A DNA stretch of 64,000 bases from CAVPDE01 sp963707125. Its GTDB lineage: Bacteria; Desulfobacterota; DSM-4660; Desulfatiglandales; HGW-15. Positions 42,185 through 51,789 of the stretch are shown in pieces. Both the position numbers and the translations under genes were made by a program. The notes beneath the pieces were generated by a model. It ran no database searches. It saw only the letters and a program-made list of their open reading frames with translations, and had not been told where the DNA came from. How positions within the stretch are numbered: position 1 is the first letter of the stretch; the number at the start of each line of letters is the position of its first letter. Location: contig CAVPOU010000020.1 in assembly GCA_963707125.1 (NCBI GenBank), forward strand, positions 310,001 through 374,000, given 5' to 3'.

Positions 42185-43003
42185 TCATAGGGTTTTGGGT
42201 CTATCTTCAATGAAAGACCGAATCAGGTGTTTGCCGGTGAAATGCCCCAGGGTGACATACGCAATCAACATTTCGCGGCCGAAAAGCTTTCGCCGGATCT
42301 GACCATAGTTCAATCCCTGGCGGTGCAACTCAAGGGTTTGCTCGCCTATGCTTTGCAGGTAGGCGATCTTTTCTTTGAGAGCAGCAGAACCATTTTTGCG
42401 AACGTTTCCGCTTCCCGTGAAGATCAGATCGATGTCCAATAGGCTGAGTTCCTTGAGCGAAGCGATGATCTGCCAGATGTTGTAGTCCGCCCTCAGGGCT
42501 CGATCCTTCCCGCCTATATAGGTGTCGCCGGAAAACAGCCAACCCTCGTCAGGTTCATAAAGACAGATGTGGTCCAGGCTGTGCCCCGGAGTGTGGATGA
42601 CTTTGAAGTGGTGGTGGGCCGTTTGAATTGTGTCGGGGATGGGGACGGCGAAGGAAGGCTCAGGATATCCCCACATGACTATCTGATAGGGATTCAGATG
42701 CTTTTGGTCCCGGGGTATCGCCAGCCCAGGAATAGCCAATGGGTGGGCAAGAATTTCAGCGCCGAACCTTTTTGCAAGCGCAGCATTCGCTCCGATGTGA
42801 TCCTCGTGACTGTGGGTAGTGACAACGCGATCGACGTTGAGTTTCTCAAGGGCGGAGACCAACTCAGTCACCGTGTAAAAGCACCCCGTGTCGATCATCA
42901 GCCCGTCCACCCAGTAAGCCGCCGTGTAGTACAAAGCCTGCCCCAGGATGCCCCGGGCCAGCCGAAATCCACGCACCTCCCCAATATTTTCAACAGAAAT
43001 CAT
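42185..43003 (-). CDS. Metallo-beta-lactamase-fold hydrolase
   Basis: A 272-residue MBL-fold enzyme. THSHEDHIGANA (near residues 61-72) supplies the first metal site, HTPGHSLDHI the third His ligand and FSGDTYIGG the bridging Asp. The C-terminal third is helical, as in lactamase-like hydrolases that act on thioesters or lactones. The substrate is unknown. The gene is convergent with the DUF1846 gene. It is not closely similar to the other MBL proteins in the window (32904-33647, 61791-62375). Confidence 0.88.
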   Translation of the reverse strand: MISVENIGEVRGFRLARGILGQALYYTAAYWVDGLMIDTGCFYTVTELVSALEKLNVDRVVTTHSHEDHIGANAALAKRFGAEILAHPLAIPGLAIPRDQKHLNPYQIVMWGYPEPSFAVPIPDTIQTAHHHFKVIHTPGHSLDHICLYEPDEGWLFSGDTYIGGKDRALRADYNIWQIIASLKELSLLDIDLIFTGSGNVRKNGSAALKEKIAYLQSIGEQTLELHRQGLNYGQIRRKLFGREMLIAYVTLGHFTGKHLIRSFIEDRPKTL

Positions 43004-43017
43004 CTGAGGACCTTATT

Positions 43018-43815
43018 TAGAACGGCACAACAGGCGCGAGCACTTGGCCCCTCCTATTGCGGATGATTGTCTTCAAGGGATCGAGCTGCACGTTCATTGT
43101 GCCCGAAATAGGCTGCTTATAGGAGACCCTTTGTTGCACAGCACCTTCGCAGTGTCAAGCCTCTGAGCACATATCAGGGTGGCACGGACAAGCCCTGCTT
43201 GTCCGTGTAGCCACGGTGAGAGATCTCTTCTCAATTTGAGCGAAAGTGTTAGAGCAGTCCACATCTGGGATGCTCTTTTCAAATTCCTCTCCACCGTGCT
43301 AGGGGAAGAGAGCTTGCAGCTTAGATTGGGGGGTGAAGGGGAGGGGGCGCCAACAAGAAACATTGTATTTATCAACCGTAGAATGGGTTGAGCCGCCGTG
43401 AAATCCATTCTTTCGCTAAAGAAGAGGTTTGTCTCGTGATTTTAATCAGGACGGTGAGTTCTTCGACGTGGCTCAGGACCCTGAGGTTCTCGAAGGGCTT
43501 CTTGAAATCGCTAGCTTATTAACCGGACATTACTGCCTTGACATAAAAAATTCTTTTCCGTATCTTCAATCCACACAAAAGAAAGTTCTTAGTGCGCCAG
43601 GCAACGCTTGGCGATTCCTGTTGGTTGAGACGCTAATCTGACAAAGTTATCCGACCGTCAAAACCGAGTTTTGCGTTCATGTGGGGAATCGCCTGCGTGA
43701 AGCGAAAACGAGGCGACCTGTGTCCGCCCCATACTGACACAACCGCTGGCCAATACCAATTAGGATAGGCCGTCTCAAGGGAATCCGTGTAACGTTTCCG
43801 CCGCAGGAGGTCCTG
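43018..43815. other. Long intergenic region with hairpin and candidate promoter
   Basis: This 800-nt gap has no supported gene. A strong hairpin CACGGACAAGC/GCTTGTCCGTG (43183-43207, extended by GTGG/CCAC) lies near its start. Between 43400 and 43530 the plus strand is open for some distance but the reading has no family match. A consensus TTGACA (43538-43543), 17 nt and TATCTT (43561-43566) could be the promoter of the dctQMP operon, leaving a 240-nt leader. Confidence 0.45.
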
Positions 43816-44367
43816 ATGGCCGATTTTTCACCAACCTACTATAAGACGATTCGAGTAATCGACACGTTTTCCGAGTGGACCGGCAACGCCTTCGCCTGGC
43901 TATGCGTTCCGCTCGCAGTCGTCATCTTCTACGAGGTCGTGTCGCGTTATTTCTTCAACGACCCGACCATCTGGGCCTACGACCTGTCCTACATGCTCTA
44001 CGGCGCGCTGTTCATGCTCGGCGCAGCCTTTGCGCTCCGCCGCGGCGCCCACATCCGCACCGACATGCTGTGGGAGAAATTCTCCAACACCACCAAGGGC
44101 AAGATCGATTTCTACGCCTACATCCTTTTCTTTTTTCCGGGCATGATCCTGTTGTTCACGACCAGTATCGACGATGCCTGGCATGCCTTTACGTTTAGCG
44201 AACTGTCAGAGCAAACGCCCTGGCGGCCGCACCTGTGGCCGCTCAAATCGGTGGTGCCTCTGACCGCACTGCTGCTGCTGATCCAGGGCGTGTCGGAAAT
44301 CCTGAAAAGCTGGTACATGATGCGCACCGGCAGGGAATTCGAGCATAAGATCGGGGGCGAGATATGA
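43816..44367 (+). CDS. dctQ: TRAP transporter small permease (DctQ)
   Basis: The 183-residue protein has four predicted membrane helices and the DctQ-type AYDLSYMLYGALFMLGAAFALRRGAHIRTDM around residues 55-85, a region conserved in small TRAP subunits. It would form a complex with the large permease DctM and receive substrate from DctP. The AGGAGGTCCTG ribosome-binding site is strong, and it overlaps dctM by 4 nt (ATGA). The gene is markedly GC-rich compared with neighbours at 42-43 kb. Confidence 0.92.
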   Translation: MADFSPTYYKTIRVIDTFSEWTGNAFAWLCVPLAVVIFYEVVSRYFFNDPTIWAYDLSYMLYGALFMLGAAFALRRGAHIRTDMLWEKFSNTTKGKIDFYAYILFFFPGMILLFTTSIDDAWHAFTFSELSEQTPWRPHLWPLKSVVPLTALLLLIQGVSEILKSWYMMRTGREFEHKIGGEI

Positions 44368-45830
44368 CAGGCCTTGAGGGTCTCGGCCTGATCATGCTGA
44401 CCGTGATGATCGGGGTGATTTTCATCGGCTTCCCGATTTCGTTCACCCTGCTGATCCTGGCCCTGGTCTTCGGTTACGCGGGTCTTGGCCGGATGGTGTT
44501 CGACCTTGCCTATCTGCAGACCATCGGCCTGATGAAAATGGAGGAACTGGCGGCGGTGCCCCTGTTCATACTCATGGGCTATATCACCGAGCAGGCGGGC
44601 CTGATGGAGAGACTGTTCCGTGCGTTTCGCGACCTGCTCGCGCCGGTGCGCGGCGCGCTTTACCTCGGGGTGATCCTGACCGCGACGGTGTTTGCCATGG
44701 CTACCGGGATTGTCGGCGCGGCGGTCACGGTGCTGGGCATAATGGCCGCTCCGATCATGATCAAGGCCGGTTACGACTCGCGCATGGCTGCGGGTTCGAT
44801 CGCGGCCGGCGGCACGCTCGGGATCCTGATTCCGCCCTCGGTGATGCTGATCGTGATGGGCCCGGTGCTGGGCGTGTCGGTTGCGGACCTTTACGCCGCG
44901 GCTTTCGGCCCGGGATTCCTGCTCGCCGGCATGTATATCGCATACACCATGGCGCGCAGCTTCCTCAATCCTAAGCTCGGTCCGCCGGTGCCGCTGGACG
45001 AGCGGCCCACGTCCTGGGCAGTCGTGATCAAGGAAATGCTCTTCGGCATGGTTCCGCTCGGCATGCTGATCGCCTGCACCCTGGGCTCGATCCTGCTGGG
45101 ACTGGCGACGCCGACCGAAGCCGCCTCCGTAGGTTGTTTCGGCGCGTTCATGCTCGCACTCGCCTATCGCAGGTTCACCTTCACCGGCGTCAAGAACGCC
45201 TGCGTCAGCACGATGAACACTTCGAGCATGGTCCTGTTCCTGGCGATGACCTCGAATATTTTCGGCGCGGTTTTTGCCCGGTTGGGAACGGCCCAATGGA
45301 TCACACGATCGCTTCTGGCCCTGCCGCTGCCGCCGATCTTGATGCTGCTGCTGGTTCTGACGCTGATTTTCCTGCTCGGCTGGCCGTTCGAGTGGCCCGC
45401 CGTCATCCTGGTGTTCCTGCCGATCTTCGCCCCTGTGGTGCAGGCGCTCCATTACGACCTGATTTGGTTCGGCGCACTGGTGGCGGTCACGATGCAGACG
45501 GCGTTCCTTTCCCCGCCGGTGGCGATGTCGGCCTACTACCTGAAGCAGGTGGTGCCGCAATGGAGCCTTGGCACCATTTACAAGGGGATGTTCGATTTTA
45601 TGTGGATCCAGTGCATCTGCATTCTGATCGTATTGTACGTTCCCGGCGTCGCGCTGTGGCTGCCGACCACGCTGACCGAGCGGGCTACGATCGAACGCAT
45701 GGCGCCCTCGAACGTGGAGGATGCCGCCACCGAAAATGCGCAGGGAAACAACTTGCTTGAAGAGGAGTACAGTACCGAAACGCCGAAGGAGGAAGGAGCG
45801 GCGACAGAAGAAAGGACGACCGGGAAGTAA
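44364..45830 (+). CDS. dctM: TRAP transporter large permease (DctM)
   Basis: A 488-residue, roughly 12-helix permease with the DctM blocks GIVGAAVTVLGIMAAPIM, SIAAGGTLGILIPPSVMLIV and LGLATPTEAASVG. It catalyses substrate translocation coupled to sodium or proton flow. The C-terminal 50 residues after the last helix are hydrophilic and acidic (NVEDAATENAQGNN..EEGAATEERTTGK), a longer tail than usual. It is part of the dctQMP operon; the binding protein follows after 57 nt. Confidence 0.93.
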   Translation: MTGLEGLGLIMLTVMIGVIFIGFPISFTLLILALVFGYAGLGRMVFDLAYLQTIGLMKMEELAAVPLFILMGYITEQAGLMERLFRAFRDLLAPVRGALYLGVILTATVFAMATGIVGAAVTVLGIMAAPIMIKAGYDSRMAAGSIAAGGTLGILIPPSVMLIVMGPVLGVSVADLYAAAFGPGFLLAGMYIAYTMARSFLNPKLGPPVPLDERPTSWAVVIKEMLFGMVPLGMLIACTLGSILLGLATPTEAASVGCFGAFMLALAYRRFTFTGVKNACVSTMNTSSMVLFLAMTSNIFGAVFARLGTAQWITRSLLALPLPPILMLLLVLTLIFLLGWPFEWPAVILVFLPIFAPVVQALHYDLIWFGALVAVTMQTAFLSPPVAMSAYYLKQVVPQWSLGTIYKGMFDFMWIQCICILIVLYVPGVALWLPTTLTERATIERMAPSNVEDAATENAQGNNLLEEEYSTETPKEEGAATEERTTGK

Positions 45831-45887
45831 AAGTGTATGGGTTTTACGCTAACGAGTTCATCAGGTTTTTACCAAAAGGAGGGTGAC

Positions 45888-47057
45888 ATGCAACTATCAG
45901 CTTTCAAAACACTTGCGTTTGCAACAGCGGCATCCCTGTGCCTTGGGGTTAGCGGACTGGCGTTGGCGCAGCAGCCGGCCGCCCCGGCGCCGCGCGTGCT
46001 CAAAATGCAGTCGACCTGGCCGGCGGCCTCATCGCTGCAGGAAAACTCCAAGTTTTTCGGCGAGCGCGTGGACAAGCTCACCGGCGGCGCCCTGAAGATC
46101 GAGACCATGGCGGCCGGACAGGTGGTGCCGCCATTCGAGGTGCTCGACGCCATCAACAAGAAGGTGCTTGACGGTGGGCAGGGGGTGACTTACTACTGGC
46201 AAGGCAAGAACTCGGCAGCGACGCTGTTCGCGTCCACGCCGGCCGGGCCTTTCGGCATGGACTATATGGACTTCCTCGGCTGGATGCACGAAGGCGGAGG
46301 AATGGAGATGTACTGGGATTGGTACCAGAACACGATCAAGATGAACGTGGTCGCGTTCCCGATCATGCCGGCCGGCCCGCAGGCCTTCGGCTGGTTCAAG
46401 CGGCCGATCAAGGACCTGAACGACTTCAAGGGCATGAAATGCCGCCAAACGGGCATCGTCGCCGAGATCTTCCAGCGTATGGGCATGGGCACGGTCAACC
46501 TGCCCGGCGGCGAGATCGCGGCTGCGGCGCAGCGCGGCGTGATCGACTGCGCCGAGTGGGTGGCCCCCATCGAAGATCTCAAGCTGGGCCTGCCGCAGAT
46601 ATACAAGTACTACTACACGCCGGGCATGCACGAGCCGAGCGTTGTGGCCGAGTTGATCATCAACGCCGACGTTTGGAAGAGCCTGCCGGCGCAACAGCAG
46701 GAGGCGATTCGCTCCGCCGCGACCGAAACCTACGTGCGCTGGTGGGTATGGTTCCAGAAGCAGAACGCCGATGCGCTGGAGGAGATGCGCACCAAATTCG
46801 GCACGCAGGTCCTGCGCACGCCGCCCGAGATCCTGACCGCGTTCCTGAAGGCGTGGGATGAAATCGCCGCGGAAGAGTCGGCCAAGAACCCCGTGTTCAA
46901 GAAGGTCTACGATTCGCAGCGCGCCTACGCGTCGAAAGTGGTTCCGGCCAAGCGCTTCCTGACCCCGCCCTACTCTTTCGCCGCCAACCACTACTGGCCG
47001 CAGGAAACGGCAACACCGGCCAAGGCGCCTAAAGCGGCTGCGCCGACGAAGAAGTAG
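45888..47057 (+). CDS. dctP: TRAP transporter substrate-binding protein (DctP)
   Basis: The 389-residue periplasmic protein has a signal peptide (MQLSAFKTLAFATAASLC.., cleavage likely after ALAQ) and the DctP start LKMQSTWPAASSLQENSKFFGERVDKLTGG near residues 38-67. VFPIMPAGPQAFGWF-like and FKGMKCRQTGIVAEIFQRMG segments are conserved ligand-binding parts; the Arg in CRQTG is the usual carboxylate anchor. This branch (with GGEIAAAAQRGVIDCAEW) often binds branched 2-oxoacids, lactate or similar organic acids. AAAGGAGGGTGAC fixes the start. A Pro/Ala/Lys tail ends the protein. Confidence 0.92.
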   Translation: MQLSAFKTLAFATAASLCLGVSGLALAQQPAAPAPRVLKMQSTWPAASSLQENSKFFGERVDKLTGGALKIETMAAGQVVPPFEVLDAINKKVLDGGQGVTYYWQGKNSAATLFASTPAGPFGMDYMDFLGWMHEGGGMEMYWDWYQNTIKMNVVAFPIMPAGPQAFGWFKRPIKDLNDFKGMKCRQTGIVAEIFQRMGMGTVNLPGGEIAAAAQRGVIDCAEWVAPIEDLKLGLPQIYKYYYTPGMHEPSVVAELIINADVWKSLPAQQQEAIRSAATETYVRWWVWFQKQNADALEEMRTKFGTQVLRTPPEILTAFLKAWDEIAAEESAKNPVFKKVYDSQRAYASKVVPAKRFLTPPYSFAANHYWPQETATPAKAPKAAAPTKK

Positions 47058-47077
47058 AGCTTCCATGTAACCCCTGC

Positions 47078-47116
47078 AACACCGGACCGGGCAGCAATGC
47101 CTGGTCCGGTGTTTTT
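47078..47116 (+). terminator. Strong intrinsic terminator after dctP
   Basis: A nearly perfect 16-bp stem (AACACCGGACC..GGTCCGGTGTT) is capped by a GCAA tetraloop and runs into TTTTT. It ends the dctQMP operon 20 nt after the stop codon. Confidence 0.93.
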
Positions 47117-47281
47117 GTGCGGCAAAAAGAAATGATCATGATCGAAATCGTGAGCTTGGTGCAGAGCCGGGAGCAACGCATTAGCAACTCAAGTCATAAC
47201 ATCGCTTGAAACAGAAAAGGCGGAGCGATGAGTCACCATAGAACAATCTTGATGATTTCATATCTTATGGTCCATCTCTTT

Positions 47282-48504
47282 TCAATCATCAAGGAGTAGC
47301 AGCAACAGTGCGGGTAACAGTCCGGGATTACTCGCACACAGCGCGTCATCAAGCAGAGTGGTGGCGCTTGCTGTCTGAGAAACATTGCCGGCGACATCAT
47401 GGACCCAGGCGTAGAGGGTTTTGCTGCCGCACCCAGAAAAGGTATAACTTGTCGGCGCCATGGCTGTCCAACCGGTTGCGGTTGTTAAAGGTGTTATGGC
47501 AGATTCAGTAATAAGATAAGCGGTAATGCTCATGTTGTCAGTTGCGCTAAATGTGGCTATCGGAACCGTCCGGCTGCTGGAAGTGGCGGGAATAGTGAAG
47601 GCGGTCACTTCAGGTGGTTGGCTATCAACAATACACCCGTTGCTTCCCGCACGCCAATCACTATCAGTATATCCACTCTTGGTAGCTTTGACGCGGTAGT
47701 AGTAGGTCACTCCGCTAATGCGACCGGTAATCGAAGTGCTGGTTTCTGAGCCACTGTACGGCGTCCGCAGACCAGCCGTGAATGCACTGTTGGTTGCCTC
47801 CGACAGAAAATAGGTAACTCCTGCGGTAGCCGAAATTGCCCAGTTCACTGTATAGTTGCCGTCCGGGTCGATGGCAGGGACTGTGATGGTGGCCGGGGCA
47901 GCTGCTGGTCCAAATCCATACATAGCTCCAACACCGTTGATGTCGTCCTGTTGTGGAATGGTTATATCCGATACATAAGTTTTCATAATAGTTGGCACAC
48001 CACGGTCCTCATGGTCCAAGCCGAGAGCATGTCCTAACTCATGGACAGCAACACGCTGAAAGTCGTTTTTCCCAAACCAATCCCCAGACCACCACGAAGT
48101 CGAATAGACATGCCAAGACTTATTGATATTGAAGACTATATCAGTCTGGGATAATGTGGATCCGATAAACCACCAATAAGTCATGGCAAGGGTAGTGCTT
48201 CCCCATGCGTCTCCGCAACAGCTAGGTTCAAAACCCACTCCATTTCGTCCATCATTTGGATCGCAAGGATCCCCATATACCCCGCGGACGATTCGATATT
48301 CGAAAATGGTATCAACACCCCAATAGTACATAGCGGTCTCAAAGGAATCATTCCATAACCCATCGGCACCAGGAATATCAGGAGAATATCAACGTAAAAA
48401 GTAGTGGTGGGCTGTGGCCACTTATATCCTGCCAATTGATATGCATTAGCCGGCGATACACAAATAAGGGTCAATAGTAACAACAGTCCACTGATGAATC
48501 GCAT
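47282..48504 (-). pseudogene. Secreted matrixin-like metalloprotease, frameshifted
   Basis: The catalytic motif HELGHALGLDH (HExxHxxGxxH) with a downstream MKTY Met-turn identifies a matrixin (M10-type) protease, probably with fibronectin-type repeats in its C-terminal half (VTYYYRVKATKSGYTDS). The signal peptide MRFISGLLLLLTLICVSPANA starts at 48504, but its frame is offset from the catalytic part by one base: at about 48381, restoring one C would read YVDILPDIPGADGLWNDSFETAMYYWG. Length would be about 407 residues. It follows a secreted partner gene. The protein is probably exported to the surface or medium if functional. Confidence 0.8.
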
Positions 48505-48635
48505 GTTGCGGGCAGTAATCAAAACGGCTAAGATGAAATGAGGCAGTTCCGCTTTTGTGGTTTTATTGGTGTGGGTGAACGCTACATCGCTTCTAGCTTT
48601 TGTATGCTGTGCTAAGTGACAATCCCATGTTTTAC

Positions 48636-49284
48636 TCATTGGTTCCTTCGCATTCTCTTATGAAGAGCTTTCTTGAATTCATCAACCGGCATGCCTCTAT
48701 TATCTTTTCCCTCTTGCGCAACAACAATATCACGTGAGACCCCTTTGCTTAGAGCCTGTATACGTTCTTTGGCCGGAGTCATCTGCTCATCTGGCATATC
48801 GGCCATCACCCCTGTGACTGGTAATCTTCTGTTCGTCATTACCCTCTCACTGCCTGTAGCATCACGTTCCACGATAAAATGCCCCTGACTCCATCCATAC
48901 AATGGATTCACTTGAAATCTTTCCAATGATTCAACAAAGTAAATTCCATGCTCCCCTTCTTGAGGCAATCGCATATCACTGACTGCCAGGGTTAAATCAC
49001 CTACTGTGCCACCAAGAAATCTTAGTGTTAAGGTGTTACCGGGATATTCACCTTTGATGATATCCTTCACCTCAAAAGTCACATAAGTGTGGATGCGTTT
49101 TTGGCTATTTGCTTTTGCACTTAATTGCAGTTACCGTGCCCTCAAAAACAAGCTGAGACTGCTCAAGCATTTCATCCATGGAGACTTCAACTACGCTTGA
49201 TGCGTTGCTATTAGAAATAGTTATCAGAAGCAGGATTATCCAAATAGCAAAATAGTTCAATACTACGTTGTTTTCTAATTTCAT
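48636..49284 (-). pseudogene. Small secreted protein next to the matrixin, frameshifted
   Basis: The frame from ATG 49284 starts with a signal peptide (MKLENNVVLNYFAIWIILLLITISNSNA) and ASSVVEVSMDEMLEQSQLVFEG, then stops because of one extra A in the TTTT/AAAA run at 49113-49116. Without it, TAIKCKANSQKRIHTYVTFEVKDIIKG joins the downstream frame to 48636, giving about 215 residues. The remaining region (GGTVGDLTLAVSDMRLPQEGEHGIYFVESL) resembles secreted proteins found beside matrixins. Function unknown. The stop is 132 nt from the matrixin start. Confidence 0.72.
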
Positions 49285-49604
49285 GTTTCTTTTCCTTCTC
49301 GATTTCCTTCTTTTAATTTGGGTTCCAGAGGGAGGCTAGGCGGTTTGAGCCTGTGTGTCAAGGGTAAAGCCGACTGCTATTCTTGCCAAGCGATTACGAT
49401 CCCAAGTCGATCGAGCAAGTAGGCGATTGCCAGGTAACGATTTCCCAATTGATCCTGAACCGGAGCACAGATTTTAAGATTGGATGGCCAACACAGACTG
49501 CTCCCAAATGAGATCCCTGCAATTCACACTGAACAAGGACAGAGCCTGTCCTCCTGCTTGAGGCGCAAAAGGAGATCTGGCAAGCAAAAGCCACCCGAAG
49601 AACG
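49285..49604. other. Intergenic region, no supported gene
   Basis: This 320-nt stretch has a minus-strand open frame (49394-49618) with no signature or good start, and nothing else that I can name. It may contain decayed sequence. Confidence 0.3.
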
Positions 49605-49832
49605 TCAAGAGAGTTCATTAAATGAATGCGCTCGCCTCAAGATAACCAAATCCTCTAGATCATAGAACAACATCTCACTAGCTTTGGACTGTATTGCACA
49701 AGCTATGTCCAGCCATTGATCTTGATTGATCTGTTTTTTTGCTAAGGTAGCAAGGTGCCCCGCGATTTCAAGCTGTTCAGGGGTCACGCAACTTTCCACT
49801 ACCTTCAGGATTTTGTTCATAACGGTTTGCAT
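49605..49832 (-). CDS. Small hypothetical protein, 75 aa
   Basis: The 75-residue product MQTVMNKILKVVESCVTPEQLEIAGHLATLAKKQ.. is predicted to be helical with an amphipathic core. A GGAGGAGAAAGCTTT sequence directly upstream of ATG 49832 is a very good ribosome-binding site, which supports translation. Short proteins with a VIESC.TPEQL-type pattern occur in Desulfobacterota, but I cannot give a function. It stands alone on the minus strand in the accessory region. Confidence 0.6.
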   Translation of the reverse strand: MQTVMNKILKVVESCVTPEQLEIAGHLATLAKKQINQDQWLDIACAIQSKASEMLFYDLEDLVILRRAHSFNELS

Positions 49833-49907
49833 AAAGCTTTCTCCTCCTTCTTTGAAGAGTCCCTTTGGCATAAATGTGGAGGTTGATGACGTCATATGGG
49901 CACTACA

Positions 49908-50247
49908 TCAGTCAGTCACGCTATGAATGAGAAACAACTGCCACTGTACCACTAATGCAAACGCAATAAAGAAAAACGACAAGAAGACTCCGGTGCGTAT
50001 TCTTATTCCCCAAATGTAATTGTTCCTGATACTCAGTATCATCATGACCACTGTGCAGGTTATCAAGTACTTAACAATAAAGAATAAGAGGGGGCTTGAT
50101 TCAGATAGTAAGCCATTATGGCGTTCAATTCTTGTCCCCCGCGACTCACTATGTCGATTGTAAAATAGGAATCCGCACACAGAGGACGATACTCAGTAAG
50201 ACGGCAGCAAAAGTTTTGGGGCCGTGATGAGCAGTGAAAGAAATCAT
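49908..50247 (-). pseudogene. DUF5658-like small membrane protein, frameshifted twice
   Basis: Joining three frames gives a continuous protein of about 113 residues: start MISFTAHHGPKTFAAVLLSIVL at 50247, then ADSYFTIDIVSRGGQELNAIMAYYLNQA, then PLLFFIVKYLITCTVVMMILSIRNNY to 49908. The D..T..hh..G..ELN.IM pattern followed by a hydrophobic K..LT helix resembles DUF5658 membrane proteins. The joins need one base near 50176-50182 and one C in the run at 50090-50094. It probably has three membrane helices. Family call is by pattern only. Confidence 0.5.
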
Positions 50248-50258
50248 CTCTGCTATGT

Positions 50259-50360
50259 TCAGAAAGCTATGTCTGTTTCTATTTTCTTCCTGACTTTACG
50301 GCGCAAAAGTACAAGCAGCGCTATTGCAAACAGGCTTGCAGCCAAAACAATCCACAGCAT
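50259..50360 (-). CDS. Very small membrane protein, 33 aa
   Basis: The reading MLWIVLAASLFAIALLVLLRRKVRKKIETDIAF is one membrane helix followed by a basic cytoplasmic tail, the usual layout of a bacterial single-pass microprotein. It is preceded by GAGGTAGATTGAG and lies 11 nt upstream of the DUF5658-like gene on the same strand, suggesting a two-gene unit. It is too short for homology to be judged by eye. Confidence 0.4.
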   Translation of the reverse strand: MLWIVLAASLFAIALLVLLRRKVRKKIETDIAF

Positions 50361-50642
50361 CTCAATCTACCTCTTCTTGATAAACTTGGCTTCCCGTGAT
50401 GCCGTTGGTTTCTCTTCGGTGCAGACTCTTTAGGCCTAACCAATCAGCGTGAGAATGACCGAGTGAAAAGATGCACGCACATCCGAGAAGTATTTCGAGT
50501 GCCACCTCACGCTCCCTTTTCGAACGATTACCTTTGGAGGCTTTCGGCCGCCTCATGGTTCGTTCTTTGGTGTTGAAGTTGGGTGGCACTCATCAAACTC
50601 TAGTTCCTGAAAATTTTCAAAGACCGGTCACGAGGAAATCAC

Positions 50643-50813
50643 TCAGGTTCGCGGCTTTCTTGAATATCTATATAGCGTTCCCGAGAAGAAGGTGAAAATG
50701 GCCCGTTCGTAGAACCTCGCTATTGAGATCGCGACGCTTTTTGGGAAACCCAGCTTCAGCAAGCGACAGTAAATATGGAGAGGGTTCAGGGAGTGTTGCA
50801 GGGTTTTTCGCAT
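50643..50813 (-). CDS. Small basic protein, 56 aa
   Basis: The product MRKTLQHSLNPLHIYCRLLKLGFPKSVAISIARFYERAIF.. has a pattern (SLNPLHIYCRL..G.PK..A......YE) that I think recurs in small proteins of Desulfobacterota, although I cannot name a family. It is basic and largely helical. The start could also be at 50852. The ribosome-binding site is weak. Confidence 0.45.
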   Translation of the reverse strand: MRKTLQHSLNPLHIYCRLLKLGFPKSVAISIARFYERAIFTFFSGTLYRYSRKPRT

Positions 50814-51404
50814 AATGTTCAAGTCACCGTCTTGATCTCTTTTTGTTTTCATTTGACGAATCTTCAGTAGATGCTTAATGCGAAGGTCATGCCAAGAGAG
50901 AAGGGAAAAACTTTCAATGAGGTTTCATATAGATAGGATACGCCCGAAGGACGCATCGGAAAGATATGCAATGAAATACCCTTTTTTGTGAGTAACACGA
51001 TGCCAACTATTGGCAAACATTTACACACTCTTGCCGTGCTAGGAGGGGCAATAGCTGGCTGATCAAGCTCTATTGCTCGAGTCGGGATAATCGCTGAGGG
51101 CAACAAGGTATTCAGAAGAAGAGGTCATTCAAAAGTTCCGCATGGTGACAACTCACCAAATTCATAGCTATTTGATACTACCATGGAGATCCGATTCTTA
51201 GATCGATCCGGGGTCGATTGTCAAAACCTTCTCTCGGGCACAGTCTCCCCTCTGCGAGCCGTGGGCGGAGAGTCAGAGGGGCTTAGGAGGAAAGAGTTAC
51301 TACAACAACATTGCAAATTTAGTGCCCACGCGCTACGATTCTAGAGGCGAAAAGGTGTACGTGCAATTCACAGCTCTGTGGGTTATTTTTTTCGAGGGGG
51401 AGCC
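50814..51404. other. Intergenic region with a duplicated stem-loop element
   Basis: Most of this 590-nt stretch shows only short open frames without start signals. Its right end contains the R1 copy of a duplicated element (51247-51338). Confidence 0.35.
51247..51338 (+). repeat. Duplicated stem-loop element, copy R1
   Basis: CCCCTCTG (51247-51254) pairs with CAGAGGGG (51274-51281), and a 25-nt tract beginning CAGAGGGGCTTAGGAGG is identical in copy R2 at 53693-53783. The similarity continues through GCAAAT..AG.GCCCACG.GCTA to 51338. Confidence 0.7.
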
Positions 51405-51653
51405 ATGGGAAAATCAATGCGGGGACAGATTTTGGTGAAAGTCGGGCCGGGCAAACTGGTTCTGGCATGGGACAATGTCCTTCGAGATGAAGTTTTGGAT
51501 ACATTGGAGATCCTAACGGAATGGGTCACGTCAAAAAAGCGTAACTACTATTTCCTCAGGAGCGGAACACGCACTGGCAGAACGGTCATTATGAAATCCT
51601 TAAGACCCCTTCCTGAGGATCTCTGGGAAAAGGGGTTAGGGAGAAATGACTAG
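51405..51653 (+). CDS. Hypothetical protein, 82 aa
   Basis: The 82-residue product MGKSMRGQILVKVGPGKLVLAWDNVLRDEVLDTLEILTEW.. looks like a small alpha/beta protein with a basic C-terminal half (VTSKKRNYYFLRSGTRTGRTVIMKSLRPLP). GAGGGGGAGCC precedes ATG 51405. It lies 67 nt after the R1 element and before the M41-like peptidase, and may belong with it. No family is recognised. Confidence 0.55.
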   Translation: MGKSMRGQILVKVGPGKLVLAWDNVLRDEVLDTLEILTEWVTSKKRNYYFLRSGTRTGRTVIMKSLRPLPEDLWEKGLGRND

Positions 51654-51789
51654 CGCTTCTCGCTCGTGGGAGGACAGGCAATCCGGGGGGATCGTTGAAC
51701 TCCGTATTGATAACCTCACGGGCTAGTCAAGCGCAGACGAAAAAGTTGACCGTAAGCACCCCTTCGGGATTCTTTTTTCTGGTGACTGC

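Noticed and set aside
43094..43408. 104-codon minus-strand frame
   Set aside because: It overlaps a hairpin and repeat-like DNA, has no start signal or family match, and looks like a repeat-derived frame.
44118..45560. 480-codon minus-strand open frame
   Set aside because: It lies opposite dctM in GC-rich DNA, has a composition of mostly Arg, Gly, Gln, Asp and His, and no family match. Long antisense frames are expected at this GC content.
46029..47066. 345-codon minus-strand open frame
   Set aside because: Antisense to dctP in the same GC-rich operon; Arg- and His-rich, with no start signal.
50362..50589. 75-codon basic minus-strand frame
   Set aside because: Weak start context, no motif, and its end abuts the better supported 33-aa membrane protein.
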